Counted from the stretch's first letter, positions 22,043 through 31,644 are shown. The stretch: DNA of 61,468 bases from a virus (IMGVR_UViG_3300025308_000073:1-61468); one strand, 5' to 3'. The notes: generated by a model not told the origin, from the letters alone. A program made the numbers and translations.

Positions 22043-22773
22043 GCAACCCCCCAAAGCATTCCAAAGCCGCCGAGAAGGCACATCCGGCACCGAAGCGGGA
22101 GAGCTTTAAGACCGCAAAGGCTTACGCCGAGGCTTGCCGGTTGGTGTGCGAGGCAAGGATAGAGTTCGATAAAGCTGCCAAATCCGTCAAGGCTAAGGTA
22201 TCAGCCAAGTCAAAGCAATCGACTGTAGCGCGTCCTGGCGGCTCAAAAAACAAGCAAAAGTCTGAAACGGCAGCAAAACCGCTGACCACGGCGCAGAAGC
22301 TGGATGCGATCGGCATTGATGCGGTATGCGAGAAGGTCGCTGATTGCATGACGCTGCAAGTTATAGCCAACGAGGTTGGGGTTTCCAAGGGGTCGTTGAT
22401 TGCGTGGCTGGCTAATTATTCTGACCAATACACGCGCGCGCGCGAGGCGCAGGCAGACAAGATGGCCGAGGACATCCTTGCGATTGCTGATGAAGGCGGG
22501 CTTGAGCCGGTGATGATTGATGACGCTCCGCTGATGTTTGACGGGAAGCCTGTAATGACCGTTTCAAATGCAGCCGTTCAACAGGCGAAGCTGCGGGTTG
22601 ATGCCCGGAAATGGCTGGCAGGCAAGATGGCACCAAAGAAATACGGCGACCGCTTAAACCTTGATGCTGATGTGAGGGTTGTCGATCTTACTGACGAACA
22701 GGTAAATGCAAAGCTGGCAGAGCTGGCCGCGAAAGCGCGCAGCCGCCAGGACTGCAATGGAACTGACGCTTGA
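22039..22773 (+). CDS. Terminase small subunit
   Basis: A 244-residue protein with a Lys-rich N-terminal region and an HTH-containing terminase-small core at about 90-200: CMTLQVIANEVGVSKGSLIAWLANYSDQYTRAREAQADKMAEDILAIADE, then VQQAKLRVDARKWLAGKMAPKKYGDR, typical of P22/Pseudomonas-phage small terminases that bind pac sites. It overlaps the large-subunit start. Confidence 0.88.
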   Translation: MSNPPKHSKAAEKAHPAPKRESFKTAKAYAEACRLVCEARIEFDKAAKSVKAKVSAKSKQSTVARPGGSKNKQKSETAAKPLTTAQKLDAIGIDAVCEKVADCMTLQVIANEVGVSKGSLIAWLANYSDQYTRAREAQADKMAEDILAIADEGGLEPVMIDDAPLMFDGKPVMTVSNAAVQQAKLRVDARKWLAGKMAPKKYGDRLNLDADVRVVDLTDEQVNAKLAELAAKARSRQDCNGTDA

Positions 22774-23500
22774 AGAGCTGAACCGGCTTAATCCGGTAGA
22801 GCGCAGGCAGTACCTTGAGCTTATTCTCGACCTGGAAAGGCGCAAGAGCCGGAATAAGATCGATGAGTATTACCCTGACACCGGCCCGCTGCGCAGGGAA
22901 CTATACGCCAAACACCTGGAGTTTTTCGAGGCTGGCGCGACATACCGCGAACGCTGCGCGATGTGTGCCAACCGGATCGGCAAGACCGAGGGGATGGGCG
23001 GGTATGAAACGGCGACACATCTGACCGGCACCTATCCTGACTGGTGGACTGGGCGCAGATTCAAGAAGCCGGTGGAGTTTTGGGCGGCCGGCAAAACCTA
23101 TGAAACCACGCGCGACATCGTGCAAGCCAAGCTGTTTGGCAAGGTGGATGATTGTGGTAACCGCAAAACCGTGACAGGCACCGGCTTGGTGCGCGGATCA
23201 ACTGTTGGCGACATAACTTGGAAGCAGGGCGTGCAAGACCTGATCGACACCGTGCAGATACGGCATTCATCGGGGGGGTGGTCAACGCTTGGCATTAAGT
23301 GTTACCAGCAAGGGCGCGGAGCCTTTGAGGGTACAGAGAAGGACGGCATCTGGCTGGATGAAGAGCCGCCGATCGACATCTATGGCGAGTGTTTGATCCG
23401 TACAGCGACGACAAATGGGCTGGTTTACATCACATTCACACCTCTGGAAGGTGTGACGGAAACGGTGATGCAGTTTTTGCCGGAGGGGGTTGATGCCTAA
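22757..23500 (+). CDS. Terminase large subunit, ATPase part
   Basis: A 247-residue polypeptide carrying only the packaging ATPase: Walker A ANRIGKTE (71-78), Walker B GIWLDEEPP (about 197-205) and the coupling motif VYITFTPLEG. It stops at 23500, while the nuclease domain continues in the +1 frame from 23493. Normal family members are single chains of about 480-500 residues. The break lies in GGAGGGGG, either a frameshift site, a natural split or a sequencing indel. Confidence 0.88.
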   Translation: MELTLEELNRLNPVERRQYLELILDLERRKSRNKIDEYYPDTGPLRRELYAKHLEFFEAGATYRERCAMCANRIGKTEGMGGYETATHLTGTYPDWWTGRRFKKPVEFWAAGKTYETTRDIVQAKLFGKVDDCGNRKTVTGTGLVRGSTVGDITWKQGVQDLIDTVQIRHSSGGWSTLGIKCYQQGRGAFEGTEKDGIWLDEEPPIDIYGECLIRTATTNGLVYITFTPLEGVTETVMQFLPEGVDA

Positions 23501-24281
23501 GGTTTCCGGATCAGAATCAAAGTATCTGGTGACGGCAGGCTGGGATGATGTGCCACACCTGGACGAAAAGACCAAGAAGGAGCTGCTGAACGCCACGCCG
23601 ATACACCTGCGCGATGCGCGCTCAAAGGGTGTCCCGGCGATGGGTTCCGGACGGATATTCCAGATCGACGAGGAATTGATACGGGTGGAGCCGTTCGCGA
23701 TACCGAGCCACTGGCCGCGGCTGGCGGCAATCGATTTTGGATGGGATCACCCTGCCGGCATGGTCTGGATCGCGTGGGACAGGGATGCCGATGTGGTGTA
23801 CGTCTACGACTGCGACCGGATGTCGGAAGCGCTACTGCCTGTCCAGGCTGCGGCAATTACTGGTCGCGGAAAGTGGATACCGTGTTCATGGCCACACGAC
23901 GGCTATCAGGTCAAGGATGCCAATACCGGTGAGCAGCATGCGGTGCAGTTCCGCAATGCCGGGGTGAATATGCGGCCGGAACATGCTCAATTTGCCGAAT
24001 CTCAGACGATTGGCGAGACAAAGAAAAGCCGGATATCGACTGAGGCAGGGATTCAGGAAATGCTCACACGTATGAGCACTGGCAAGCTCAAGGTGTTCTC
24101 GCACCTGAGTAAATGGTTTGAAGAGTTCCGGCTGTATCACCGCAAGAGCGGATTGATTGTAAAGCTGCGCGATGACATTTTATCTGCCACGCGCCTGACT
24201 ATTATGGATTTGCGGTTCGCCATTACGGAACCGCGTGCAGACAAGGGAATGGACTATGGCGCAAAGGCAGACTGGTTCTGA
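23493..24281 (+). CDS. Terminase large subunit, nuclease part
   Basis: A 262-residue polypeptide with the RNase H-like headful nuclease: LAAIDFGWDHPAGMVWIAWD (first acidic residue), a central CSWPHDGYQ region and DDILSATRLTIMD (last acidic pair). It begins with the linker that normally follows the ATPase (KYLVTAGWDDVPHLDEKTKKELL). GGAGG six bases before ATG 23493 is an excellent ribosome-binding site inside the end of the ATPase frame, so separate expression by re-initiation is plausible. Confidence 0.85.
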   Translation: MPKVSGSESKYLVTAGWDDVPHLDEKTKKELLNATPIHLRDARSKGVPAMGSGRIFQIDEELIRVEPFAIPSHWPRLAAIDFGWDHPAGMVWIAWDRDADVVYVYDCDRMSEALLPVQAAAITGRGKWIPCSWPHDGYQVKDANTGEQHAVQFRNAGVNMRPEHAQFAESQTIGETKKSRISTEAGIQEMLTRMSTGKLKVFSHLSKWFEEFRLYHRKSGLIVKLRDDILSATRLTIMDLRFAITEPRADKGMDYGAKADWF

Positions 24282-26499
24282 CGGTTTAATCGTCATGTCT
24301 GGGCAGGGCGAAGGACTGTCTTTACAGCAGCTTGAGGATATGCTGTCCGACATTCGATTCCAGCCGTTGTGGCGGGAAGAGGCCGCCAAGTGTGCCGACT
24401 ATTACGACGGCCATCAACTGACGCAGGATCGTCTTGACCGAATGGATAGGCTCGGGATACCGCCGCTCATCACCAACCTGATCGCACCAGCAATCAACGC
24501 CGTGCTTGGTATGGAAGCCAAGACCAGAACCGATTGGCGCGTTACACAAGAAAATGAAGTTCAGGATGTTCCAGAAGATATGCTGGATGCCATGAACGCG
24601 AAGCTGAATGAGGCTGAACGCGAAAGCCGTGCCGATCGAGCCATATCCGATGCGTATGCGCCGCAGGTTAAGGCGGGTTTGGGCTGGGTTGAAGTCGGCC
24701 GCTCAACAGATGCGCTTGCCTACCCGTATCGCGTATCTGCCGTTCATCGCGACGAAATATGGTGGGATTGGCGAGCCAGGCAGCCTGATTTATATGATGG
24801 ACGATACTTGATCCGCAAGCGCGTGTTCGATCAGGACGTTCTAATGACAATGATGCCGGAACACAAAGACCTGATTCGCTGGTCTATCGAAGACAAATTT
24901 CGCACCTGGCAGTGGGATACCAAGCAGAACATCAATACCGACCTGGCTTATGCTGCTCACCTGGAGCGCATTACTAATATTGATTCGCTGGAATGGCGTA
25001 ATGCCGACCGCCGCCGCGCCACGCTGTACGAGGCTTGGTATCGTGTCTGGCAGGTTGGCGAGGTGTTCCGTGTGCCCGGGGGGCGCACTGTCATTTTCAA
25101 CAAGAAGAATCCGCGCCACCTTGAGGCTGTCAGAGCAGGTGTTGTTCATCTTGAGAAAAAACCGTATTCGCATGTCAGGGTGGCGTTCTATATGGGCTGC
25201 CACAGGCTGTACGATATGCCGTCACCGTATGCGCATCGTCATTTCCCGTATGTTCCGTTCTGGGGTTATCGGGAAGATACAAGCGGCGTTCCTTATGGCC
25301 TGATCCGCTCCATGATTTCACCGCAAGATGTTGTGAACAGCTCAGATTCGAAGATGCACTGGATGCTGAATAGTCGCCGCCTGCGCGCCGACTCGGACGC
25401 GCTAGACCAGAAACACAACACATGGTCGAACGTGCGCGAGAACCTGGCGCGCGCCGACTCCATCGTGCTCCTTGATCCGTCCAAACCGAATGCGCGATTC
25501 AAGGAGGAGAATGATAACGAGCTTAACGCGCAGCAGTTCCAGCGCCGCATGCAGGCTGCTGCGAACGTAGAGCAGGCGGGCGGCATCTATCGCGCCATGC
25601 TTGGCAATGATAGCAATGCAACATCAGGCATCGCTATCAGCAGCCTGGTCGAGCAGGGAAATATCACGCTGGCCGAGATCAACGACAACTATCAGTACGC
25701 GCGGCGACAGGTAGGCGAGCTGCTGTTCTCGCTTGTGCGCGAGGACATGATGACCGACGAGGTGCCGGTGGCGGTCAAGAAGGAAGGTAAGCGCAGAGTG
25801 ATTGTGCTCAATCAGCGCCTGCCGGACGGCGGTATCGATAACGAGGTTGCAGCGGTTCCGTCCAAAGTGGTTCTGGAGGATGTGCCAAGTACGCCAGCGT
25901 TCCGTCAACAGCAACTTCAGATGCTGAGCCAGTACACCAAAGGGCTGCCGCCGCAAATACAGCTCGCGCTTGCCGATATTGTGATTGGGCTGACCGATGT
26001 ACCCCAAAAAGATAAGGTAATGTCACGCATCAAGAAGATTGCCGGCATCCAAGATGACTTATCGCCGGAAGAAGAAGAGGTAATGCAGCAGGCCGCGGAA
26101 CAGGCGCGAGTCGCGCAGCAGGAAGCGATGATGAAGCGCGAGAACGCGCAGACTGCGCTGCTTGAGGCAAAGGTGACGCAGCTTGAGTCGATGGTCGCGA
26201 AGGGCGAGTCCGAGCGGTTGGTGAAGATGGTGGAAGCCATGTATGCCGCTATGCAGGCTGCTCAGATTGTGGCCAGCGTGCCCGGTGTTGCGCCGGTCGC
26301 CGACGAGATTTTGAAGGGCGCAGGGTATCAGCCGCAGTCAGGCGGACAAGACCCGAACATACCCGACGTGGTGCAAAACCAGCAGCCCGCTTCACCCATG
26401 ATGCCGGGAGGTCAGGTTATGCCCGACGCCCCGGCGCAGGAAGCGGGAATGATGCGCGGCATCGAGACGCCGGGCAACGACGGGGTAATCCCTGCATAG
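24256..26499 (+). CDS. P22-type portal protein
   Basis: A 747-residue portal: DIRFQPLWREEAAKCADYYDGHQLT, GIPPLITNLIAPAINAVLGMEAKTRTDW, EIWWDWRARQPDLYDGRYL, FPYVPFWGYREDTSGVPYG and NSSDSKMHWML are typical of the P22 gp1-like family. The last 130 residues form a coiled coil (EEEVMQQAAEQARVAQQEAMM) and a Pro/Gln-rich tail, as in portals with a barrel. ATG 24256 overlaps the terminase nuclease end. It forms the dodecameric DNA gate. Confidence 0.9.
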   Translation: MAQRQTGSDGLIVMSGQGEGLSLQQLEDMLSDIRFQPLWREEAAKCADYYDGHQLTQDRLDRMDRLGIPPLITNLIAPAINAVLGMEAKTRTDWRVTQENEVQDVPEDMLDAMNAKLNEAERESRADRAISDAYAPQVKAGLGWVEVGRSTDALAYPYRVSAVHRDEIWWDWRARQPDLYDGRYLIRKRVFDQDVLMTMMPEHKDLIRWSIEDKFRTWQWDTKQNINTDLAYAAHLERITNIDSLEWRNADRRRATLYEAWYRVWQVGEVFRVPGGRTVIFNKKNPRHLEAVRAGVVHLEKKPYSHVRVAFYMGCHRLYDMPSPYAHRHFPYVPFWGYREDTSGVPYGLIRSMISPQDVVNSSDSKMHWMLNSRRLRADSDALDQKHNTWSNVRENLARADSIVLLDPSKPNARFKEENDNELNAQQFQRRMQAAANVEQAGGIYRAMLGNDSNATSGIAISSLVEQGNITLAEINDNYQYARRQVGELLFSLVREDMMTDEVPVAVKKEGKRRVIVLNQRLPDGGIDNEVAAVPSKVVLEDVPSTPAFRQQQLQMLSQYTKGLPPQIQLALADIVIGLTDVPQKDKVMSRIKKIAGIQDDLSPEEEEVMQQAAEQARVAQQEAMMKRENAQTALLEAKVTQLESMVAKGESERLVKMVEAMYAAMQAAQIVASVPGVAPVADEILKGAGYQPQSGGQDPNIPDVVQNQQPASPMMPGGQVMPDAPAQEAGMMRGIETPGNDGVIPA

Positions 26500-26539
26500 A
26501 ACACCGATTTTCGACTGATTGCCGTAAGCAATCGAACCG

Positions 26540-26562
26540 ACCCGCCTGGTGCGGGTTTTTTT
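26540..26562 (+). terminator. Intrinsic terminator after the portal gene
   Basis: ACCCGC (26540-26545), loop, GCGGGT (26551-26556) and seven Ts. It probably adjusts the ratio of packaging to capsid transcripts. Confidence 0.8.
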
Positions 26563-26617
26563 ATGCCCTTAAAACGGCGTGTCGCAACTCTGCGTAACGA
26601 GTAAATGGAGGTGTCAA

Positions 26618-27607
26618 ATGAGTGGGAACGTAGCGCAAGTCAATCAAACTCTCGCTGATGCGAGCATCGAGCAGATCACAGCAATGGCGTTGGAAAGTGC
26701 CAATGCGGAGCAGCCCGGTGCGGCAGAAGTAGAAGGCAAACAGGACGTATCGGCCTCGTCCGGCCAGACCGAAGAGCAGATAGCAGCAGAAGCAACAAAA
26801 GCAACAAAAGAAGCCGAGGCGAAAGCAACGGCTGTCGAGACTGACAAAGAGGTGAATTTTGCAAAGCTGCGCACCAAGTTGGATGCGCAAGAGCGTGAAG
26901 TTTTACGCTTGGCCGAGGAAAACAAAAGGCTCTCCGAGCGTCAGTATGTTGCAGAACTGCCAGCGGACTACGTGCAAAAGGTGGCTGAAGTTAATGCGCG
27001 GATCGCAGAAATCGATGTGAAGTTCCATGATGGCAGGATGGGTCCAGAAGAGCGGCAAGAGCAGATGCGAACGGCAAATGCCGAACGCGATGCTTTGTTG
27101 GCCGCATCTATCAAGGCGCAAATTGCCAAGGAAATGCAGGATCAAAGCGAGAGAGATGCGGCCGCGCGCGCCGAAGCAGAGTTGGAAGCATCCAAAAAAA
27201 CATGGGATCAGACCGTTGATGGCTTTATCTCCGGGAAGCCTGATTCTGTGGACTATGCAGCCGACGAAGCAAAGCGTAACAGCCTCAACACCTACGTCAA
27301 GGCATTGGCAGCAGACCCTGATAACGAAGGCAAACCGATGGTTTGGTACTTGCAAGAAGCGCATGCGCTGGTGAAAGCCAAGCATGGCGTTGCAACTATC
27401 AGTCAAGCGCCAGCCGATGTGAAACAGGCCGACCCAGCAGCCAAGCCTACCTCACCCATCAACACCTTGAGCGATTTACCGGGCGGCTTAACCCCAGCAA
27501 AGAATGAGATCGAAGCACTGGAGCAGGTGAGCGGAGCGGCTTTAACCAACCGCTTCCAAAACATGACCGCTGCCCAGATCGATGCTGAACTGGCAAAGCT
27601 CGGATAG
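26618..27607 (+). CDS. Capsid scaffolding-like protein
   Basis: A 329-residue, highly charged, mostly coiled-coil protein (long Ala/Glu/Lys helices, e.g. DAQEREVLRLAEENKRLSER, then AEVNARIAEIDVKFHDG) with a low-complexity N-terminal third. Position directly before the major capsid gene and composition are those of scaffolding proteins. GGAGG precedes ATG 26618. No maturation-protease motif was seen in this or neighbouring genes. Confidence 0.75.
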   Translation: MSGNVAQVNQTLADASIEQITAMALESANAEQPGAAEVEGKQDVSASSGQTEEQIAAEATKATKEAEAKATAVETDKEVNFAKLRTKLDAQEREVLRLAEENKRLSERQYVAELPADYVQKVAEVNARIAEIDVKFHDGRMGPEERQEQMRTANAERDALLAASIKAQIAKEMQDQSERDAAARAEAELEASKKTWDQTVDGFISGKPDSVDYAADEAKRNSLNTYVKALAADPDNEGKPMVWYLQEAHALVKAKHGVATISQAPADVKQADPAAKPTSPINTLSDLPGGLTPAKNEIEALEQVSGAALTNRFQNMTAAQIDAELAKLG

Positions 27608-27641
27608 TCACACAGGCTTCCAGGCAATCTGGAATTTATTG

Positions 27642-27664
27642 AACCGCCCTAGAGGCGGTTTTTT
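27642..27664 (+). terminator. Intrinsic terminator before the capsid gene
   Basis: AACCGCC (27642-27648), 5-base loop, GGCGGTT (27654-27660) and six Ts, only 19 bases before the capsid start. It could protect the capsid mRNA 5' end or attenuate. Confidence 0.75.
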
Positions 27665-27682
27665 CGTTTAAGGAGAAGCAAC

Positions 27683-28957
27683 ATGCAAACTCAAGTCCCA
27701 GCAGGGTCGGCGCTAGCCCGCAAGGTATTCGGCGCCGCCCTTTTTGCAAAAACCGTGGCATTCGCAGGTATGGTCAAAAACCTTACCGGCGATGCTCCCA
27801 AGCAGTCCGATGCAGAGGCCAAACTGAAAGGCCAAACCGTACCAGACATGCCTATCGTGCGCGTGACCGACCTTCAAAAGTCGGCAGGCGATTCGGTGAG
27901 TGTGGATGCGTTCGACACCATCAGCGGCAAGCCGATCATGGGCGACAAAAATGCGGAAGGGCGCGGCGAATCGTTGTCCAGCTCTTCGATGGACATCAAG
28001 ATCGACAACACCACGAAATCCGTGGATGCCGGTGGAAAGATGAGCCAACAGCGCACCCTGCACAGCCTGCGCGGCATCGCCATGTCGCAATTGGTTGGCT
28101 ACTTTGGCCGTCTCGATAACCAGAAGGCATTGGTTCATCTGGCCGGCGCGCGCGGCACTCTGACTGGTAAGGATTGGATCGTGCCGAAGCAGACCGATGC
28201 AGACTTTGCCGACATCATGGTGAACGCCGTCAAGGCTCCAACGTACAACCGTCACTTGGTTGTCAACGGCACCAGCTTTACCAAAGGCGGCGCGCAACTG
28301 GCATCTATCGCCAGCACCGATCTTTGGACGTTGGCGCTCATAGACGAGCTGTCTGTACTGCTGTCCGATCATGACTTCGGCCTGCAGCCAGTGCGCCTGA
28401 ACGACGATCCCGCGGCTGATGATGATCCAATCAAGGGCGTGCTGTACCTCACAGAGCGCCAATGGGCACAGATCAGCACCAGCGATGCCTACCGCACTGC
28501 GCTGCAAAACGCCTGGGCGCGCAAGAGCCATGGCACGAAGCATCCGCTGTTTTCGGGCGAGCCCATCATGAAGAACGGCATCTTGATTCGCAAGCAACCG
28601 AAATTCGGCATCCGTTTCGTGCAAAGCGATACCACCAAGATCGTGACCGTGGCAAATCGTTACACGGCAACAGAGTCTGATGTGACCGTGAACGCAGGCT
28701 TGACCGCTGGTTACGCAGTCGAGCGCGCTATTTTGGTGGGTGCGCAGGCGCTTGGCTATGTGTTTGGCCGCAATCAAGGCTCCGACACTGGCTTCAACTG
28801 GCTGGAAAACAAGTACAACTTCGAGCGCAATCTTGAAGTGGCCGGTGAATCCATGGGCGGCATGTCGAAACTGCGCTTTACCTTCGATGACGGCGCCGGC
28901 AACAAGGAGCCGACTGATAACGGCGTGTTCGTGATCGATTCTGCGGTGAAGCTGTAG
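27683..28957 (+). CDS. Major capsid protein (N4-gp56 family)
   Basis: A 424-residue protein with the family's marks: an early hydrophobic helix (ALARKVFGAALFAKTV), VRVTDLQKSAGDSVSVDAFDTISGKP, an R-rich segment (KMSQQRTLHSLRGIAMSQLVGYFGRLD), the GVLYLTERQWAQIS block and C-terminal AVERAILVGAQALGYVFG. AAGGAG precedes ATG 27683. It builds the icosahedral shell with the scaffold-like protein encoded upstream. Confidence 0.92.
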   Translation: MQTQVPAGSALARKVFGAALFAKTVAFAGMVKNLTGDAPKQSDAEAKLKGQTVPDMPIVRVTDLQKSAGDSVSVDAFDTISGKPIMGDKNAEGRGESLSSSSMDIKIDNTTKSVDAGGKMSQQRTLHSLRGIAMSQLVGYFGRLDNQKALVHLAGARGTLTGKDWIVPKQTDADFADIMVNAVKAPTYNRHLVVNGTSFTKGGAQLASIASTDLWTLALIDELSVLLSDHDFGLQPVRLNDDPAADDDPIKGVLYLTERQWAQISTSDAYRTALQNAWARKSHGTKHPLFSGEPIMKNGILIRKQPKFGIRFVQSDTTKIVTVANRYTATESDVTVNAGLTAGYAVERAILVGAQALGYVFGRNQGSDTGFNWLENKYNFERNLEVAGESMGGMSKLRFTFDDGAGNKEPTDNGVFVIDSAVKL

Positions 28958-29021
28958 CCGCTGGCAATTGAGTTAGGCCGGCATCTTCCGGCCTGACTTT
29001 CTATTTTTCAAGGAGAGCAAC

Positions 29022-29453
29022 ATGGCAAACGCAAATTATCAACCGCAATCGAACAACGCCCCATATTCGGGCGACTGCGGCAACCGAGTTGTGCATCAAG
29101 ACAGCGCGGTTATCGCCGCCAATCTGGCAACGACCGACAAGGTGCGCCTCTGCAAAATACCAGCAGGCACCCGCGTTGATCGCGTCGTTATCAATAACCC
29201 AGACTTGGATTCTGGCGCCACCCTGGCCGTGAACATAGGCTTTGCACATATCGATGGTTCAAGTGGCGCTTCCGCTACCGCTGTCGCATCTGCTGCAACA
29301 ACATGGCAGGCCGCCGCAACGACCACATACGAGTTGTTCCCGCCTGTCACGCTGGAACGTGATTCGTATCTGGAAGCCGTGCCGACCGTGGCCGGCGTCG
29401 GAACTGGCTCCGTGTACGGCAAGGTTGAAGGCGAAGGGCTCGGCGCGAAGTAA
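29022..29453 (+). CDS. Virion structural protein, possible capsid decoration
   Basis: A 143-residue beta-rich protein (KVRLCKIPAGTRVDRVVINNPDLDSGATLAVNIGF, TTTYELFPPVTLERDSYLEAVPT). Small proteins of this type directly follow N4-gp56 capsid genes and may decorate the head. AAGGAG precedes ATG 29022. Assignment is by position and fold style. Confidence 0.65.
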   Translation: MANANYQPQSNNAPYSGDCGNRVVHQDSAVIAANLATTDKVRLCKIPAGTRVDRVVINNPDLDSGATLAVNIGFAHIDGSSGASATAVASAATTWQAAATTTYELFPPVTLERDSYLEAVPTVAGVGTGSVYGKVEGEGLGAK

Positions 29454-29510
29454 GCGTCAAATCGTTGGGCGGGCTTCGGCTCGCCCACATCAATTTCCAA
29501 GAGGTGTCCC

Positions 29511-30272
29511 ATGAAAAAAATATACATCGCCAGCATCGCGCATCTTGCGCTGGCCGCATTGAGTGATTTTGCAGGTGAGCAGAATGTGATTCACGAATTC
29601 GATCAGCTGCCAGATGCGCAAAAGGATGGCTTGATTGCTGGCGTGGATATGCTGATCGCCAATAAAGACGCTGGCGCAGATGCGCGGCACAACGCATGGA
29701 TGGAAAATATGCTGGCTGATGGCTGGAAGTTTTCCAAGAAGCGCAGCGACGAGGCCAAAACGCATCCGCGTCTGGTGCCGTTCGATCAACTGCCAAAAAA
29801 GGAGATTGCCAAAGAGAAGCTGCTGCATGCAATCGTGCGCGCCATGGAATCAAGCGACATTCCGAGCGTATCAGTTGCCTCTGTACCAAAGCCTGCTAGC
29901 GCTGCTGGAACCGTGCCTATCAAGTACATCGGCAAGAAGAGCGAGCACAAAGACAATTTGTACGGAACCGGGTTGGAATGGAAGCCCGGAGAAGTGCATA
30001 AAGTACCTGCCGCAGCGGCGGCCAAGATGCTGGCGCATACCGATACCTACGAACAGGATGGCAATGCTGTTGCCGGTGGTGTAGCTGTGGTAGAACAAAA
30101 GAGCGATGGGCAGGATGATATGCAGGCCCCTCTTCCGCAACTGTCTGTAATGGACAAGAACGAACTGATCAACTTCGCCCAGCAGCACTTCGGGGAGAAC
30201 TTGGCTCCAGATATGCCGGAAGCTGATATGCGTAGCACGGTATTTAGTCTGGTGCAGGCAAGGGGTCTGTAA
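29511..30272 (+). CDS. RyR-domain virion-region protein
   Basis: A 253-residue protein. Residues about 25-110 include a RyR-type repeat (HNAWMENMLADGWKFSKKRSDEAKTHPRLVPFDQL, then KLLHAIVRAM), a domain shared between ryanodine receptors and phage or bacterial proteins, thought to bind nucleotides or ligands. The middle has a beta segment (IKYIGKKSEHKDNLYGTGLEWKPGEVHKVP) like head-tail or capsid accessory proteins, and the C-terminus is helical. AAGAGGTG precedes ATG 29511. Role in the virion unknown. Confidence 0.75.
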   Translation: MKKIYIASIAHLALAALSDFAGEQNVIHEFDQLPDAQKDGLIAGVDMLIANKDAGADARHNAWMENMLADGWKFSKKRSDEAKTHPRLVPFDQLPKKEIAKEKLLHAIVRAMESSDIPSVSVASVPKPASAAGTVPIKYIGKKSEHKDNLYGTGLEWKPGEVHKVPAAAAAKMLAHTDTYEQDGNAVAGGVAVVEQKSDGQDDMQAPLPQLSVMDKNELINFAQQHFGENLAPDMPEADMRSTVFSLVQARGL

Positions 30273-30904
30273 TGACCGCTTTTTCCGATATGGTGACAGA
30301 AGCCTTAGTCAACCTGCCGGAGTGTCCACAGCCTTCCGTTGAAGCGTATCTGCGACTTTCAGCTATCGAACTCTGCCGCCGTTCTTATGTGTGGCGAGAG
30401 GAACAGGCCGCTGTAAGCAAGGTTTCAACCGATTTCCCGTTGGCGCTGGTTCCTGTTGCTGGCGCGAACATCCTGCAAGTGATGTCCGTGGTAATTGACG
30501 AGAAAAGCCCGGCACTTGATCGCAGCGATGTTCATTACGAAGAAGCTGGAACGACAGATTGGCGCACGGCCACAGGCATTCCAGCGCGCTATATCGAGCT
30601 GCCGCGCGGCACGATCACGCTGATCCCGTTGCCCGCTGTTGCCGTTTCCGTGAAGCCGACCGTGGCATACGAGCCAACCATGACCGCAACATCCATTCCA
30701 GATGCAATTTATGCCGAGCATGGCAGCACGATCATATCGGGCGCAATTGCCAAGCTCGCGTTGATCCCGGGCAGGCCATGGACGAGCGGCGATCTGGCAT
30801 CCGCTCACCGGGGGATATTTGAGTCAGGCATCAGGAGCGCAAGCCGCGAATTCCATCAGCACTACATACAGCAACCAATGAGCGTGGCGACTTCACCAAT
30901 CTAA
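30272..30904 (+). CDS. Head-to-tail adaptor-like protein
   Basis: A 210-residue protein: MVTEALVNLPECPQPSVEAYLRLSAIELCRRSYVWREEQ helical start, then a beta barrel region (RYIELPRGTITLIPLP) and a helical end (ISGAIAKLALIPGRPWTSGDLASAHRGIFESGIRSA). This matches gp6/adaptor-style proteins in the capsid-tail region. It starts in the stop of the RyR gene. Assignment by order and fold pattern. Confidence 0.65.
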   Translation: MTAFSDMVTEALVNLPECPQPSVEAYLRLSAIELCRRSYVWREEQAAVSKVSTDFPLALVPVAGANILQVMSVVIDEKSPALDRSDVHYEEAGTTDWRTATGIPARYIELPRGTITLIPLPAVAVSVKPTVAYEPTMTATSIPDAIYAEHGSTIISGAIAKLALIPGRPWTSGDLASAHRGIFESGIRSASREFHQHYIQQPMSVATSPI

Positions 30905-30914
30905 GGAGAAAACA

Positions 30915-31631
30915 ATGGCAACAACCAAGGTAATCGACATCATTCGGCGTGCTGAAAAGATATTGAACGACGAAGGAGCGGTGCGCTGGACAAGGCTGGA
31001 GTTGCAGGATTGGATCAACGATGCCTACAAGGAAGTTGTTTTGTTGCGGCCAGACGCCAATTCGCAAACCGCCACCGTCACGCTTGCCGTCGGAACGCGG
31101 CAGAAATTGAGCGACGCAGGCACGATCAACTTGCCTACCGCGCTGCGCGTGCTGGACGTGATCCGCAACATGGCGGCGACATCAAACAAGCGCGCGGTGC
31201 GTTTTGTGGATCGACGGGTGCTGGACGATCAGTTGCCTGGGTGGCATGCGGAAGAGCAGTCGGTAAATGTCGTTCACTGGATGTTTGACATCCGCACCCC
31301 AAAAGAATTCTTAGTTTATCCGCCTGCTACAGCGCTTGCACAGATCGAACTGGCTTATTCGAGCGTGCCAACATCTCATGCGCTTAGCGCTGGTGCGCTT
31401 GATCCTGACGGAGCGGATACGACTGTCATCAGCCTGGATGACATCTACGCGAATGTCATTTTGGATTATCTGCTGTATCGAGCCTACTCGAAAGACGCAG
31501 AGTACGCCGCCAATGGCCAAAGAGCGATCAACCATATCAATTCTTTCAACGCATCGCTTGGCGCAAAAACAACCACAGACATTGCGACAGCTCCGGCAAG
31601 CGTTACCCCAATGACCCAGCGCGGCGCGTAA
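30915..31631 (+). CDS. DUF6682-like virion protein
   Basis: A 238-residue protein: IIRRAEKILNDEGAVRWTRLELQDWINDAYKEVVLLRPDA, then LPTALRVLDVIRNM and LDDIYANVILDYLLYRAYSKDAEYAANGQRA. This arrangement is that of phage proteins filed as DUF6682, always in the head-tail connection region and partnered with adaptor genes. AAGGAG precedes ATG 30915. Confidence 0.72.
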   Translation: MATTKVIDIIRRAEKILNDEGAVRWTRLELQDWINDAYKEVVLLRPDANSQTATVTLAVGTRQKLSDAGTINLPTALRVLDVIRNMAATSNKRAVRFVDRRVLDDQLPGWHAEEQSVNVVHWMFDIRTPKEFLVYPPATALAQIELAYSSVPTSHALSAGALDPDGADTTVISLDDIYANVILDYLLYRAYSKDAEYAANGQRAINHINSFNASLGAKTTTDIATAPASVTPMTQRGA

Positions 31632-31644
31632 GGAGAAAGCAATC

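Noticed and set aside
27713-28777. A 354-codon antisense ORF across the capsid gene
   Set aside because: Shadow of the major capsid gene; the sense frame is a recognised family and the antisense product is biased in composition.
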